A stretch of 64,000 nucleotides of DNA from Amycolatopsis sp. NBC_00345 (lineage in GTDB: Bacteria > Actinomycetota > Actinomycetes > Mycobacteriales > Pseudonocardiaceae), in NCBI RefSeq assembly GCF_036116635.1, contig NZ_CP107995.1:8308001-8372000 (forward strand). Direction: 5' to 3'. The position numbers and the translations under genes are program-made. Below, piece after piece: positions 7,718-15,600 of the stretch (positions within the stretch are counted from its first letter, which is position 1; each line of letters starts with the position of its first letter). The notes beneath the pieces are model-generated. The model saw nothing but the letters and a program-made list of their open reading frames with translations. It did no database searches and was not told the DNA's origin.

Positions 7718-9307
7718 TTAGGTGGCTTCGGCGGTGATCAGGCGGTTGCCGAGGCGGAAGTGCAGGTTTGTCAGGGGGAGTTTTCGCATCGCGTGCCAGT
7801 AGGCGGCTGAGGCGACGGTCAGTGGGTCGACGTCGGGGGGAGCGCTGAGGGTTGTCGTGGTGCCGTCTTCTGTGCGGACTAGGCAGCGGCCTGGGGCGGT
7901 GGCGGCGATCAGGCGGGCGTTCGGGCGGCGGCGGGCTGTCTCGGCCGCCCAGGTGGGGAAGTCGTCCGTCCGGTCCCTGTGGATGACGGCGGCGCCTTCC
8001 AAATCGGCGAGTGTGGACAACTCGGCATGCGCGACCACGTGAGCACCGGGCAGGGGGTCACCGTTGTGGGGGACCGCGGCCGGGAAGCGGGTGATGGCCA
8101 GTGTGGTGCCCTCGTTGTGGATACTTACGCGGAACGTCGCCGGCCGCTGGACCTGTGGAGCGGGGTCTTCCACAGGTGGAAAAACGGCCGGCCGTGCCGG
8201 TTCCGATAGGCCGAGCATGGTGTACAGCAGCGGCCTGAGAATCTCCGCGCACTTGCCCGGGTACTCCACAGCCTGTTCGGCGACGCCGGGGACAGGGCCG
8301 GCCGCGATTGCGGCGCTGATCTGGCTCATTAGGTCGGACCTAACCAGCCGCGGGGCCTTCGTGAGCAGTTCCGCGAGCGGAGAGCCGGTCACCACGGTGT
8401 CCGAGACCGGGCTGCCGATGATCACCGGGACGCCGGCCGCCGTCGCGTAGAGGGGCATCGAGCCGCAGTCGGAGACCACGCAGTCGGCGGAGAGCAGCGT
8501 CGCCTGCCAGCCGTGCTGGGGCGGGATCACTGTGAGGCCGCCGCGGATCGCCGCGGCCAGGGCGGCCCGGACCTGGAACGGGCTGTGCGCCGACCAGACC
8601 GCAGGGTGCAGCACCAGGCTCACGCGGTACTCGTCCAGCGGCAGCTCGGCCAGAAAACGTTGTGGCACAAGGTGATCGGCGCCGATCAGGGAGTCCGGGC
8701 CCCACGTCGACGCGAGCACCACGTGGGTGCGCGAGTCCACGCCGAGCAGCCGCCGGAAGTGCGGTACTCGATGGGCGCTGGCCAGCATGCGGTCGTGGCA
8801 CGGGTCGCCGATGACAACGGTGGGCGGGGCGTTCCCGTCGAGGTGGCGCAGCTGGTTGCCGTGCGAGAGCCCGAGCCGCAAGCGCTCGCCGCGTAACCGC
8901 GACGGGTTCAGGCCGGACACGATCTCCGTGCGCGGGTAGTACTTCTGGTGCCCGATCCCGTGCGGGATCAGCAGCACCGGCGACGGCAGCTTGGCGAGGT
9001 CGTCGTTCTCACTCGCCGCGATCGCTAGGTCGAACCCAGGTTTGACGGCCTGCGCCCACGGCACGATGTTTGTCCCCAGGCTGTGGAGGAATTCCGGCAG
9101 CCCGGCGCTGAAAATCGCTGGGTTCCGCCCATCGAAGGTGAAGGAGGGCTGGACGCGAGGGTCGTCCTCGAACAGCGACAGCACGTCCAGCAAGCGCGTC
9201 ACGGTGGTGACTGTCCGCGCGACCACCAGCACGCGTCGCTCGACACCGAAGGTCTGCCAGGCCGGATCCATCGAAAACGACGGGGGGGGGGTGCGTATCT
9301 CCGGCAT
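7718..9307 (-). CDS. GT-B-fold transferase-like protein, coupled to devR
   Basis: 529-residue soluble protein. The central region has HGIGHQKYY, VIGDPCHDR, LVLHPAVWSAH and SADCVVSDCGSMPLYATAAG, which together resemble the GT-B fold of CDP-glycerol glycerophosphotransferases and UDP-sugar epimerases (a phosphate-binding HP region, then a DxxSMP-like loop). The exact substrate is unknown. The last 130 residues are not recognised. The ATG at 9307 overlaps the devR stop (TGATG), suggesting translational coupling. A run of ten C residues lies in codons 6-9; an alternative internal Met13 start lies just beyond it. Because of the run, the 5' frame could vary by slippage. The open frame continues upstream over devR, but that part is out of frame with devR and is not credible coding. 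Confidence 0.6.
   Translation of the reverse strand: MPEIRTPPPSFSMDPAWQTFGVERRVLVVARTVTTVTRLLDVLSLFEDDPRVQPSFTFDGRNPAIFSAGLPEFLHSLGTNIVPWAQAVKPGFDLAIAASENDDLAKLPSPVLLIPHGIGHQKYYPRTEIVSGLNPSRLRGERLRLGLSHGNQLRHLDGNAPPTVVIGDPCHDRMLASAHRVPHFRRLLGVDSRTHVVLASTWGPDSLIGADHLVPQRFLAELPLDEYRVSLVLHPAVWSAHSPFQVRAALAAAIRGGLTVIPPQHGWQATLLSADCVVSDCGSMPLYATAAGVPVIIGSPVSDTVVTGSPLAELLTKAPRLVRSDLMSQISAAIAAGPVPGVAEQAVEYPGKCAEILRPLLYTMLGLSEPARPAVFPPVEDPAPQVQRPATFRVSIHNEGTTLAITRFPAAVPHNGDPLPGAHVVAHAELSTLADLEGAAVIHRDRTDDFPTWAAETARRRPNARLIAATAPGRCLVRTEDGTTTTLSAPPDVDPLTVASAAYWHAMRKLPLTNLHFRLGNRLITAEAT
9282..9291 (-). repeat. C10 homopolymer in 5' coding region
   Basis: Ten consecutive G on the plus strand are ten C in the coding strand, encoding part of TPPPS near residue 8. 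Gain or loss of one base would shift the frame for translation started at 9307 but not from Met13. Confidence 0.75.
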
Positions 9308-9933
9308 CACTTGCCGCGGCGGGCGATCCAGGCGGCGGCCTGGGTACGACGTTGCATGCCGAGCTTGGCGAGGACCGAGGTGACGTAGTTCTTGACCGTC
9401 TTCTCGGCCAGGAAGAGGCGCTCGGCGATCTCGCGGTTGGACATGCCCTGCCCGATGAGCTCCAGCACGTCGCGCTCGCGGTCGGTGAGGGCGGCGAGGT
9501 CGTCCGTGGGCGGGTGGCGGAGCTTGTCCAGCACGCGGGCGGTGCTGAGCGGGTCGAGCAGGGAGCGGCCGGCGGCGACCTCGCGCACGGCGTTGACCAC
9601 GTCCTGGCCCCGCACCTGCTTGAGCAGGTAACCCGACGCGCCCGCCATGATCGCGCCGACCATGGCCTCCTCGTCGTCGAACGCGGTGAGCATGAGGCAG
9701 GCCGGCGGGCTGGGCTTGGACCGCAGCTCGCGGCACAGGGTGATGCCGTCGCCGTCGCCGAGGCGGACGTCCACCACGGCCACGTCCGGCTCGACGTGCA
9801 TCGCCACCGCCAGCGCCTCTTCGACGCTGCCAGCCTCGGCGACGACCTCGATGTCGGTCTCGTCGCCGAGGAGGTCGCGCAGGCCGCGGCGGACCAGTTC
9901 GTGGTCGTCGACGAGCAGCACCTGGATCGGCAT
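9307..9933 (-). CDS. devR: DevR/DosR-family NarL/LuxR response regulator
   Basis: 208-residue DNA-binding response regulator. The receiver domain has acidic pair D9/D10, phospho-acceptor Asp55 in VVDVRLGDG, and a GYLLK lysine. A LuxR-type HTH follows with LTDRERDVLELIGQGMSN and LAEKTVKNYV. The linker motif AAGRSLLD and the end LGMQRRTQAA strongly match mycobacterial DevR/DosR, the hypoxia/NO/CO dormancy regulator. The likely kinase partner is at 3309-4451, 5 kb away (inference). The gene seems leaderless: TAACCT lies at 9940-9945, six bases before the ATG. No DevR-box dyad was seen upstream. Orthology to DevR is likely; the regulon in this organism is unknown. Confidence 0.85.
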   Translation of the reverse strand: MPIQVLLVDDHELVRRGLRDLLGDETDIEVVAEAGSVEEALAVAMHVEPDVAVVDVRLGDGDGITLCRELRSKPSPPACLMLTAFDDEEAMVGAIMAGASGYLLKQVRGQDVVNAVREVAAGRSLLDPLSTARVLDKLRHPPTDDLAALTDRERDVLELIGQGMSNREIAERLFLAEKTVKNYVTSVLAKLGMQRRTQAAAWIARRGK

Positions 9934-9939
9934 ACCGCC

Positions 9940-9945
9940 AGGTTA
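9940..9945 (-). promoter_or_regulatory. -10 box of leaderless devR
   Basis: On the minus strand TAACCT is followed by six bases and then ATG at 9933, the spacing expected when transcription starts at the start codon. No Shine-Dalgarno is visible. Confidence 0.5.
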
Positions 9946-9975
9946 CGGGGTGTGCGAGCGGCGCGGCCGCCCTCC

Positions 9976-10009
9976 GTGCCCGACGCCACGGGCGCGCGGC
10001 GTCGGGCAC
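9976..10009. promoter_or_regulatory. Perfect 12-bp inverted repeat between divergent genes
   Basis: GTGCCCGACGCC (9976-9987) and GGCGTCGGGCAC (9998-10009), separated by 10 bases. It sits between devR and the excalibur/sortase operon. It could be an operator or a cruciform; there is no T-tract, so it is not a standard terminator. Confidence 0.5.
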
Positions 10010-10067
10010 CCGGCGGGCGTGGGTGAAAAATCACCGGATATACCCGATCGGGTGGACGGATCGCCAT

Positions 10068-10096
10068 TTCCGGGAACGGTGAGCATTTTCCGGGAA
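10068..10096. promoter_or_regulatory. Pair of TTCCGGGAA palindromes, 20 bp apart
   Basis: TTCCGGGAA occurs at 10068-10076 and 10088-10096, exactly 20 bp centre to centre (two helical turns), ending about 80 bp before the TTG start at 10174. The same palindrome in reverse orientation is at 41692-41700 upstream of an FAD monooxygenase gene. It looks like a two-site operator. Confidence 0.45.
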
Positions 10097-10173
10097 ATCG
10101 CCCGTAACGGTCTCCTGGGAATCGCGATATGAACCACGCATCGCCTCCATTTTCCCTCGAAAGGACCACTCCG

Positions 10174-10665
10174 TTGTCCTCATTTCGTCGTGCCTGCGGC
10201 ATGGCTGCCGTCGTCGCCGGGCTCACTTTGATCGCGCCGGTCCAGGTGGCATTCGCGCAGGTGGGAGACAAGAACTGCAGCGACTTCGACTACCAGGAGG
10301 ACGCGCAGGCCGTGCTCGACCAGGACAAGTCCGACCCGAACGGCCTGGATTCCGACCACGACGGCGTGGCGTGTGAATCGCTGCCGCACCGGCCCGCTCA
10401 GAGCACTACGCCGACGTCTTCGCAGAATCCGTCGCAGGGCGGTACCAGCACTTCGGTGACAATTCCGGAAACGTCCACGACCACTTCCACCCGGGCCCCG
10501 GTGGAGACTGCGCCTCAGGTGAAGGTGAAGCCCGTCGGCGGGGTCGCGACCGGCGGCGGAGAGCCGGACGAGGGTGACGGCGGCTTCCTCATCGGGGCCG
10601 GTGTCCTGCTCGCGGCGAGCGCATCCGGCGCGATGGTGCTGTACCTGCGCCGCCGTCCGAGCTGA
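10174..10665 (+). CDS. Secreted excalibur-domain protein, probable sortase substrate
   Basis: 163-residue exported protein. TTG 10174 is chosen because the Shine-Dalgarno GAAAGGA lies 9-10 bases upstream; ATG 10129 (178 residues) lacks one. A signal peptide ends in VAFA|Q (about residue 32). An excalibur calcium-binding domain follows, with NCSDF and the DxDxDGxxCE motif seen as DSDHDGVACE. Then a Thr/Ser/Pro-rich stalk, the motif PVGGVATGGG, an acidic stretch, a 21-residue hydrophobic segment and the tail RRRPS. Motif, membrane span and basic tail form a sorting-signal layout without a classical LPXTG. Its stop overlaps the sortase start (TGATG), so the two are co-translated and the protein is the obvious sortase client (inference). 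Confidence 0.8.
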   Translation: MSSFRRACGMAAVVAGLTLIAPVQVAFAQVGDKNCSDFDYQEDAQAVLDQDKSDPNGLDSDHDGVACESLPHRPAQSTTPTSSQNPSQGGTSTSVTIPETSTTTSTRAPVETAPQVKVKPVGGVATGGGEPDEGDGGFLIGAGVLLAASASGAMVLYLRRRPS

Positions 10666-11321
10666 TGCGGGTCCGCGCGCTCCTGGTGGGCGCCTTCCTC
10701 GCCGTGGCGGTGGCGGCGCTGCTGATCGTCGCGTTCCTCCAGGCGCCGTCCCCGACGGACGGTGTGCAGCCGGTCCTCGCGACGGGCGGGCCGCCGACGT
10801 CCGTGACCGCGCCGACGCCGTCGGCCACGCGGCTGCCGGTCGCGAAAGTGCAGACGCCGTCGGAACCGGCGGCGCTCGAGATCCCGGCGATCGGCGTGCG
10901 CGTCGACCATCTCGTCGAGCTGGGCCTGACCTCCGACGGCGCCCTCGAGGTGCCGAAGGACGCGCTGACCGCCGGCTGGTTCACCGGCGGCCCCGCGCCC
11001 GGCCAGGTCGGCCCCGCGGTGGTGGCGGCGCACGTCGACTACCGCAAGGTGCCCGGGGTTTTCTTCCGCCTCAAGGACATGCGCTCCGGCGAGCAGGTCG
11101 TGGTCAACCGCGAGGACCGCACGAGCGCCGTGTTCACCGTGTACCGCGTCGACCGCTACCCGAAGTCGCAGTTCCCGACCGACCGCGTCTACGGCGACAC
11201 CCCGACCCCCGAACTGCGCCTGATCACCTGCGGCGGCGACTTCGACCACTCGACCGGGAACTACCGCGACAATGTCGTGGTTTACGCGCGGCTCGCGCAG
11301 GCTTATCTCACTACCTCGTGA
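10665..11321 (+). CDS. Class E/F-type sortase
   Basis: 218-residue membrane-anchored transpeptidase. An N-terminal hydrophobic anchor (about 5-25) and a Pro/Thr linker precede the catalytic beta-barrel. The triad is visible: His123 in VAAHVDY, Cys189 in LRLITCGG, and Arg201 in GNYRDNVVV. The short barrel and TCGG motif fit the actinobacterial class F family. It joins surface proteins to the cell wall through their C-terminal sorting signals. Overlap with the preceding excalibur gene indicates an operon of substrate plus dedicated sortase. Confidence 0.85.
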   Translation: MRVRALLVGAFLAVAVAALLIVAFLQAPSPTDGVQPVLATGGPPTSVTAPTPSATRLPVAKVQTPSEPAALEIPAIGVRVDHLVELGLTSDGALEVPKDALTAGWFTGGPAPGQVGPAVVAAHVDYRKVPGVFFRLKDMRSGEQVVVNREDRTSAVFTVYRVDRYPKSQFPTDRVYGDTPTPELRLITCGGDFDHSTGNYRDNVVVYARLAQAYLTTS

Positions 11322-11556
11322 CCGGAAAATGCGTTTCCGGATCGAGATCAACAGCCTCCGAATGGGTGGTTACTCTCGCGTACCCGAGACAAAGCAGCCT
11401 GAGGTGACGATCTTCGAACCCGGTGATGGGTGAGGGTGGCATCCAGCGATCCTCTTCCGTCCAGCTCGCCTTTCTGGCATGCTGCAAGGCTCGTCGCAGA
11501 ACGGCGGGCCCTGCGCTGCAGGTCCGAAAACCGTTCTGTCGAGGGGAAAATGCGGT

Positions 11557-14500
11557 ATGACCGCGCACATCGATCCGCTGCGACTCCAGCTGGTCGCGGC
11601 CCAGGCCGATAAGTGGCGAAATCGGCTGATCGACGTCAGCCCGACCAATACCATGGTGGTCTTCAAGAACACCAAAACCGGCAGTCTAGATCTGGCTGGG
11701 GCCGAGGAAGGTCCGCTTGCCGCGTTGACCGGCGGCGGCAAGGCAACGTTGCGCACCCTGTTCACCGATCCCGATCGGCACCGGGCCGCGTGCGCCAGTG
11801 CGCAGAGCCTCGCCCGACGGCTGCTGCTGTTCGAGGAGGAGCAGGGGGTCGAGGTCGGCCGGATCGCGCTGGGGTTCGTGCTGACCAGTCCGCGGCAGCA
11901 CAAGGGGACCAAACCGCTGCCGGCACTGCGTGCCCCCCTTCTGCTCCGGCCCATGACCTTGAAACCGCGGACGGCGGCCGAGAGCGACTTCACCGTCGAA
12001 GCGGGAGAGGACGTCGAGGTCAACCCGGTGTTGCTCTTCGTCCTCAACGAGTACTACGGCGTCTCGGTGGACCCGGATGAGTTCGCCGCGCACGTCGAGA
12101 CCGTGCTGGCCACCGAGAGCGGGCACGCCGCCCGGGTCGAGGCCGTGTTCCAGCAGCTCACCGCCGTCGCGGCCGCGCAGAACGTGGAACTCGCCTTGGA
12201 ACCCGCTGTGGTGCTGGGTGCGTTCAACTACGTAAAGCTGCCGATGGTCGAAGACCTGGCCAATGCGACTGAGCTGCTGGCCGAACACGACCTCATCGCC
12301 GCGATCGCCGGGTTCGCGCCGGCTTCGGAGGCACTCGCGGGCGAGGGAAACGGCTTCGTGCCTCCGTCGGTGGACGAGCTGCGCCCCGTCGACGAGTTCC
12401 TCGTGCAGGACGCGGACTCTTCGCAACACAGGGCGGTCATGACCGCGCTCTCCGGCCAGCACGTGTTCATCGAAGGACCGCCGGGTACCGGCAAGAGCCA
12501 GACGATCGCCAATATCATCGCCGGGGCAGCGGCCACGGGTAAAAAGGTCCTGTTCGTCGCCGAGAAACGGGCCGCCATCGAGGCGGTGCTGAATCGTCTC
12601 GCCGACGTCCAGCTCGATGGCCTTGTCCTCGATCTACACCAGCGGAAGATCAGCAAACGCGACGTGGCGAAGCAACTTGCTGACAGCCTTGACACGCTCT
12701 CGAAGCAGCCGCCGGTCGAAGTGGAGCAGTTGCACGCCCGCCTTACCGGGGCCCGGCAGCGGCTGCTGGACCAGTCGCGTGAGCTGCACGCCGTGCGCGA
12801 GCCGTGGGGGCTCAGCGCCTTCCAGGTTCGTGACCGCCTGCTGGCGCTCCCTCCTGGCCCCCGGATCAAGAGCCCCTTCCGCAACCGGCACCTGCGGGCC
12901 CTTGACCGGAACGTGGTTGGACGGCTGGAGCAGGAGTTACGTGACTTCTTCGAGCTCGGCGGTCCGCGACTGTTGCGTGACGAGACGCCGTGGTCCAAGG
13001 CCGACGTCCGGACCGAGGACGATGTCCGCCGGGTGCTGCACGAGCTGGACCAGCTTGCGGACAAGACCCTGAAGCAGGGGCAGGACGGGATGCACGGGCT
13101 GCTGAACCAAACCGGCCTCGCCGCTCCGCGCGACATCGCCGGCTGGCAGGACGTGCTGGAACTGCTGGACCACGTCTCGTCCAGCGTGCGGGCTTTCGGG
13201 CCGGACATCTTCGGTGAGCAGCTGAACAAGTTCTGTTACGCGACCGCCGACCGGGGGATCCGCGCCCACTACCCGCAGCAGCTGCCATGGAAAGAGCGAC
13301 GCGCGCTGGTCAAACAAGTGCGCGCGATGTCGACGAACGGTGTCAAGAAGAAGCCCGAGCTGTACGCGCATCTCATGAGGATTGCCGCTCAGCGTGACCA
13401 ATGGCGGCATCTCGGCGGATACCAGACGCAACCGTCCCACGTGATGGGGCTGGACAAGGTGATGGCGGACTACGCCGAGCTGCGGCGGCAGCTGGCGGCT
13501 GTCGCGCTCTCGGCGCGTCGGCCGGAGCTGGAGAACGGCTCGGCGCTGGAGGTTGGGCAGCGGCTGGAAGAGCTGCGTGATGACCAGGACATGTTGTTCC
13601 GGATGCCAGGGCTGATCAGCCTGCTCGACGGATTCCGCCGGCTGGGGTTGGAAGAGCTGCTCCAGAAGATGGCCGATGACGGGTTTACCTCTGCCCAGGC
13701 GTGGGCCGTTTTCGAGTGGAACTGGCTCTCGTCGATCGAAGACGAGCTGAAGACGACCGTGCCCGAGCTCGCGCAGTTCGTGGCCGAACGGCAGGCTCGC
13801 GCGGCGGAGGAGTTCCGGGCGGGTGACGTCGAGCATCGGCGGACTTCGGCCGCGCGAGTGCGCCGTGCCGTCGCCCGCCAAGTGAAGGCCGCCAAGGACA
13901 GCTACCCCGACCAAGCACAGATCCTCAAGAAGCAGGCGAGCCTCAAGACCCGGCACATGCCGACGCGAAAACTCGTCGAGCAGGCTTCTGACGTTCTGCT
14001 GGCACTGCGGCCGTGCTGGGCGATGTCCCCGTTGGTGGTGAGCAGGATGCTGCCGGCCGAGCGGCTCTTCGACGTGGTCGTCTTCGACGAGGCGAGCCAG
14101 ATCCGCCCGCACGACGCGATCACCTCGATCATGCGGGGCGACAAGCTCGTCGTCGCCGGCGACGAGAAACAGCTGCCGCCGTCGAACTTCTTCGACCGGG
14201 CAGTGACAGACGACGACGAGGATCAGGAATTCGACGGGGAACTGTCGGACTTCGAGTCCATCTTGACCGCGTTGCGCTCGCTCATGCCCCAGCCCGTGAT
14301 GCTGAGCTGGCACTACCGCAGTGCCGACGAACGGCTGATCGCGTTCTCCAACCGGGAGATCTACCGCAATGGCCTGGTCACCTTTCCCGGCGCTCGTCAG
14401 GAGAGCCCGGTGACTCTGGAGGTGGTCCACGGTGAGGCGTCGCCCGGGCAGAACGGGTCGTCGCCGGCCGAGGTCGACCGGGTGGTCGAGCTGATCCTCC

Positions 14501-15600
14501 AGCACGCGCGGGAGCGGCCGGAGGAAAGCCTCGGAGTGATCACGCCCAGCATGAAACACCAGGCACGGCTGGACCGCGCTCTGCGTGAGGCGCGAAAGTC
14601 GAATTCCGACCTTGACCGGTTCTTCTCCAGCGAGGTCGAGCTGGGACGGCGGTTCTTCGTGAAGAATCTGGAGAACGTACAGGGCGACGAGCGGGACGCG
14701 ATCATCTTGAGCGTCGGGGTCGCCCGGGACGCGGCCGGGAAGATCAACTACACGGCTTTCGGCATTTTGAACCACCAGGGCAGTGAGCGCCGCCTGAACG
14801 TCGCCGTGACCCGGGCGAAGCGCCGGATGACGGTGGTGGCCTCGTTCACGGCGGCCGACCTCAGGCCGTCCGACCGGGTGACAGGTACCGAGCTGCTGCG
14901 CAGGTACCTGGACTTCGCCGAGCAGCACGGTTCGATCGACGTGGTCGGCCACTCTGTCCAAACCGAGCTGAACGGCTTCGAGCGCGCGATCGAAGCTGCG
15001 CTGCGAGGGCGTGGTGTGCCAGTCCATCCGCAGTGGGGCTTCTCCGGCTACCGGATCGACTTCGCGCTGGCGCATCGTGACGACCCTGGCCGGATGGTGC
15101 TCGCCGTCGAGGCGGACGGGCACAGCTACCACAGTTCGCAGAGCGCACGTGATCGTGACCGCCTTCGACAGGCGCACCTGGAGAAGCTGGGGTGGCGGTT
15201 CCACCGGCTGTGGTCCTCGGCGTGGTTCGCCGACCCCATGGGCGAGACCGATCGGATCGTCTCGGCGTGGGAGAAGGCGATGGCCGATGCCGACGCCGAG
15301 CCGACGCTCCCAGTTCCAGCCGCACCGGCTCCCGCCCTCGCCCCCGCTGCGACGGCCGCGGTGGAGCGAGGGCCGAGGCCCCGCGTTCCGTACGGGCTGG
15401 GGATCCAGGAGTACACGGAGCGGCAGCTCATCGAGACCTGCCGGTGGCTGATGACCGACGGTCTACTGCTCGACCAGGACGAGCGCCTGCACCAAGCCAT
15501 GGCCGAGCTCGGCTTCCAGCGCAAGGGGCCGGTGATCGTCAGGCAGCTCACCCGGGCGATCGAAATCGCTCAGGACCTCGCGGACAAGGAGGAGGACTGA
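11557..15600 (+). CDS. DUF4011/SF1 helicase with Vsr-type nuclease, defence-like
   Basis: 1347-residue DNA-processing protein. Start ATG 11557 follows the Shine-Dalgarno GAGGGGA; an upstream frame to 11479 lacks one. Domains: an N-terminal DUF4011 region (LVAAQADKWRNRLIDVS and FKNTKTGSLDL); SF1 helicase motif I GPPGTGKSQT (about 307), long insertion, motif II VVFDEASQI (about 840), motif III GDEKQLPPSNF, motif IV-like WHYRSADERL, motif V VQGDERDAII and motif VI VAVTRAKRRM; a DUF559/Vsr-like PD-(D/E)XK domain (about 1138-1235) with YRIDFAL, AVEADGHSYH and LEKLGWRFHRLW; and a C-terminal helical domain like DUF3320. From memory, this domain order matches the single-protein antiphage system called Hhe. 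It overlaps the HEPN-like gene downstream. Codon usage looks slightly less GC-biased than in the flanking genes. Confidence 0.85.
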   Translation: MTAHIDPLRLQLVAAQADKWRNRLIDVSPTNTMVVFKNTKTGSLDLAGAEEGPLAALTGGGKATLRTLFTDPDRHRAACASAQSLARRLLLFEEEQGVEVGRIALGFVLTSPRQHKGTKPLPALRAPLLLRPMTLKPRTAAESDFTVEAGEDVEVNPVLLFVLNEYYGVSVDPDEFAAHVETVLATESGHAARVEAVFQQLTAVAAAQNVELALEPAVVLGAFNYVKLPMVEDLANATELLAEHDLIAAIAGFAPASEALAGEGNGFVPPSVDELRPVDEFLVQDADSSQHRAVMTALSGQHVFIEGPPGTGKSQTIANIIAGAAATGKKVLFVAEKRAAIEAVLNRLADVQLDGLVLDLHQRKISKRDVAKQLADSLDTLSKQPPVEVEQLHARLTGARQRLLDQSRELHAVREPWGLSAFQVRDRLLALPPGPRIKSPFRNRHLRALDRNVVGRLEQELRDFFELGGPRLLRDETPWSKADVRTEDDVRRVLHELDQLADKTLKQGQDGMHGLLNQTGLAAPRDIAGWQDVLELLDHVSSSVRAFGPDIFGEQLNKFCYATADRGIRAHYPQQLPWKERRALVKQVRAMSTNGVKKKPELYAHLMRIAAQRDQWRHLGGYQTQPSHVMGLDKVMADYAELRRQLAAVALSARRPELENGSALEVGQRLEELRDDQDMLFRMPGLISLLDGFRRLGLEELLQKMADDGFTSAQAWAVFEWNWLSSIEDELKTTVPELAQFVAERQARAAEEFRAGDVEHRRTSAARVRRAVARQVKAAKDSYPDQAQILKKQASLKTRHMPTRKLVEQASDVLLALRPCWAMSPLVVSRMLPAERLFDVVVFDEASQIRPHDAITSIMRGDKLVVAGDEKQLPPSNFFDRAVTDDDEDQEFDGELSDFESILTALRSLMPQPVMLSWHYRSADERLIAFSNREIYRNGLVTFPGARQESPVTLEVVHGEASPGQNGSSPAEVDRVVELILQHARERPEESLGVITPSMKHQARLDRALREARKSNSDLDRFFSSEVELGRRFFVKNLENVQGDERDAIILSVGVARDAAGKINYTAFGILNHQGSERRLNVAVTRAKRRMTVVASFTAADLRPSDRVTGTELLRRYLDFAEQHGSIDVVGHSVQTELNGFERAIEAALRGRGVPVHPQWGFSGYRIDFALAHRDDPGRMVLAVEADGHSYHSSQSARDRDRLRQAHLEKLGWRFHRLWSSAWFADPMGETDRIVSAWEKAMADADAEPTLPVPAAPAPALAPAATAAVERGPRPRVPYGLGIQEYTERQLIETCRWLMTDGLLLDQDERLHQAMAELGFQRKGPVIVRQLTRAIEIAQDLADKEED

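Noticed and set aside
7360..7737. 125-residue Gly/Arg-rich plus-strand frame in the repeat region
   Set aside because: It is built mostly from the 22-bp repeats, has no ribosome site and overlaps the end of the minus-strand gene.
9308..10009. N-terminal extension of the GT-B-like gene across devR
   Set aside because: It is out of frame with devR, compositionally abnormal, and the coupled ATG at 9307 explains the gene start.
9934..10128. DevR-box search in the devR/excalibur intergenic region
   Set aside because: Neither TTCCGGGAA nor the 12-bp inverted repeat matches the GGGACTT-type DevR box.
12937..15204. 755-residue minus-strand frame inside the helicase gene
   Set aside because: No ribosome site or domain; it mirrors a gene with clear helicase motifs.
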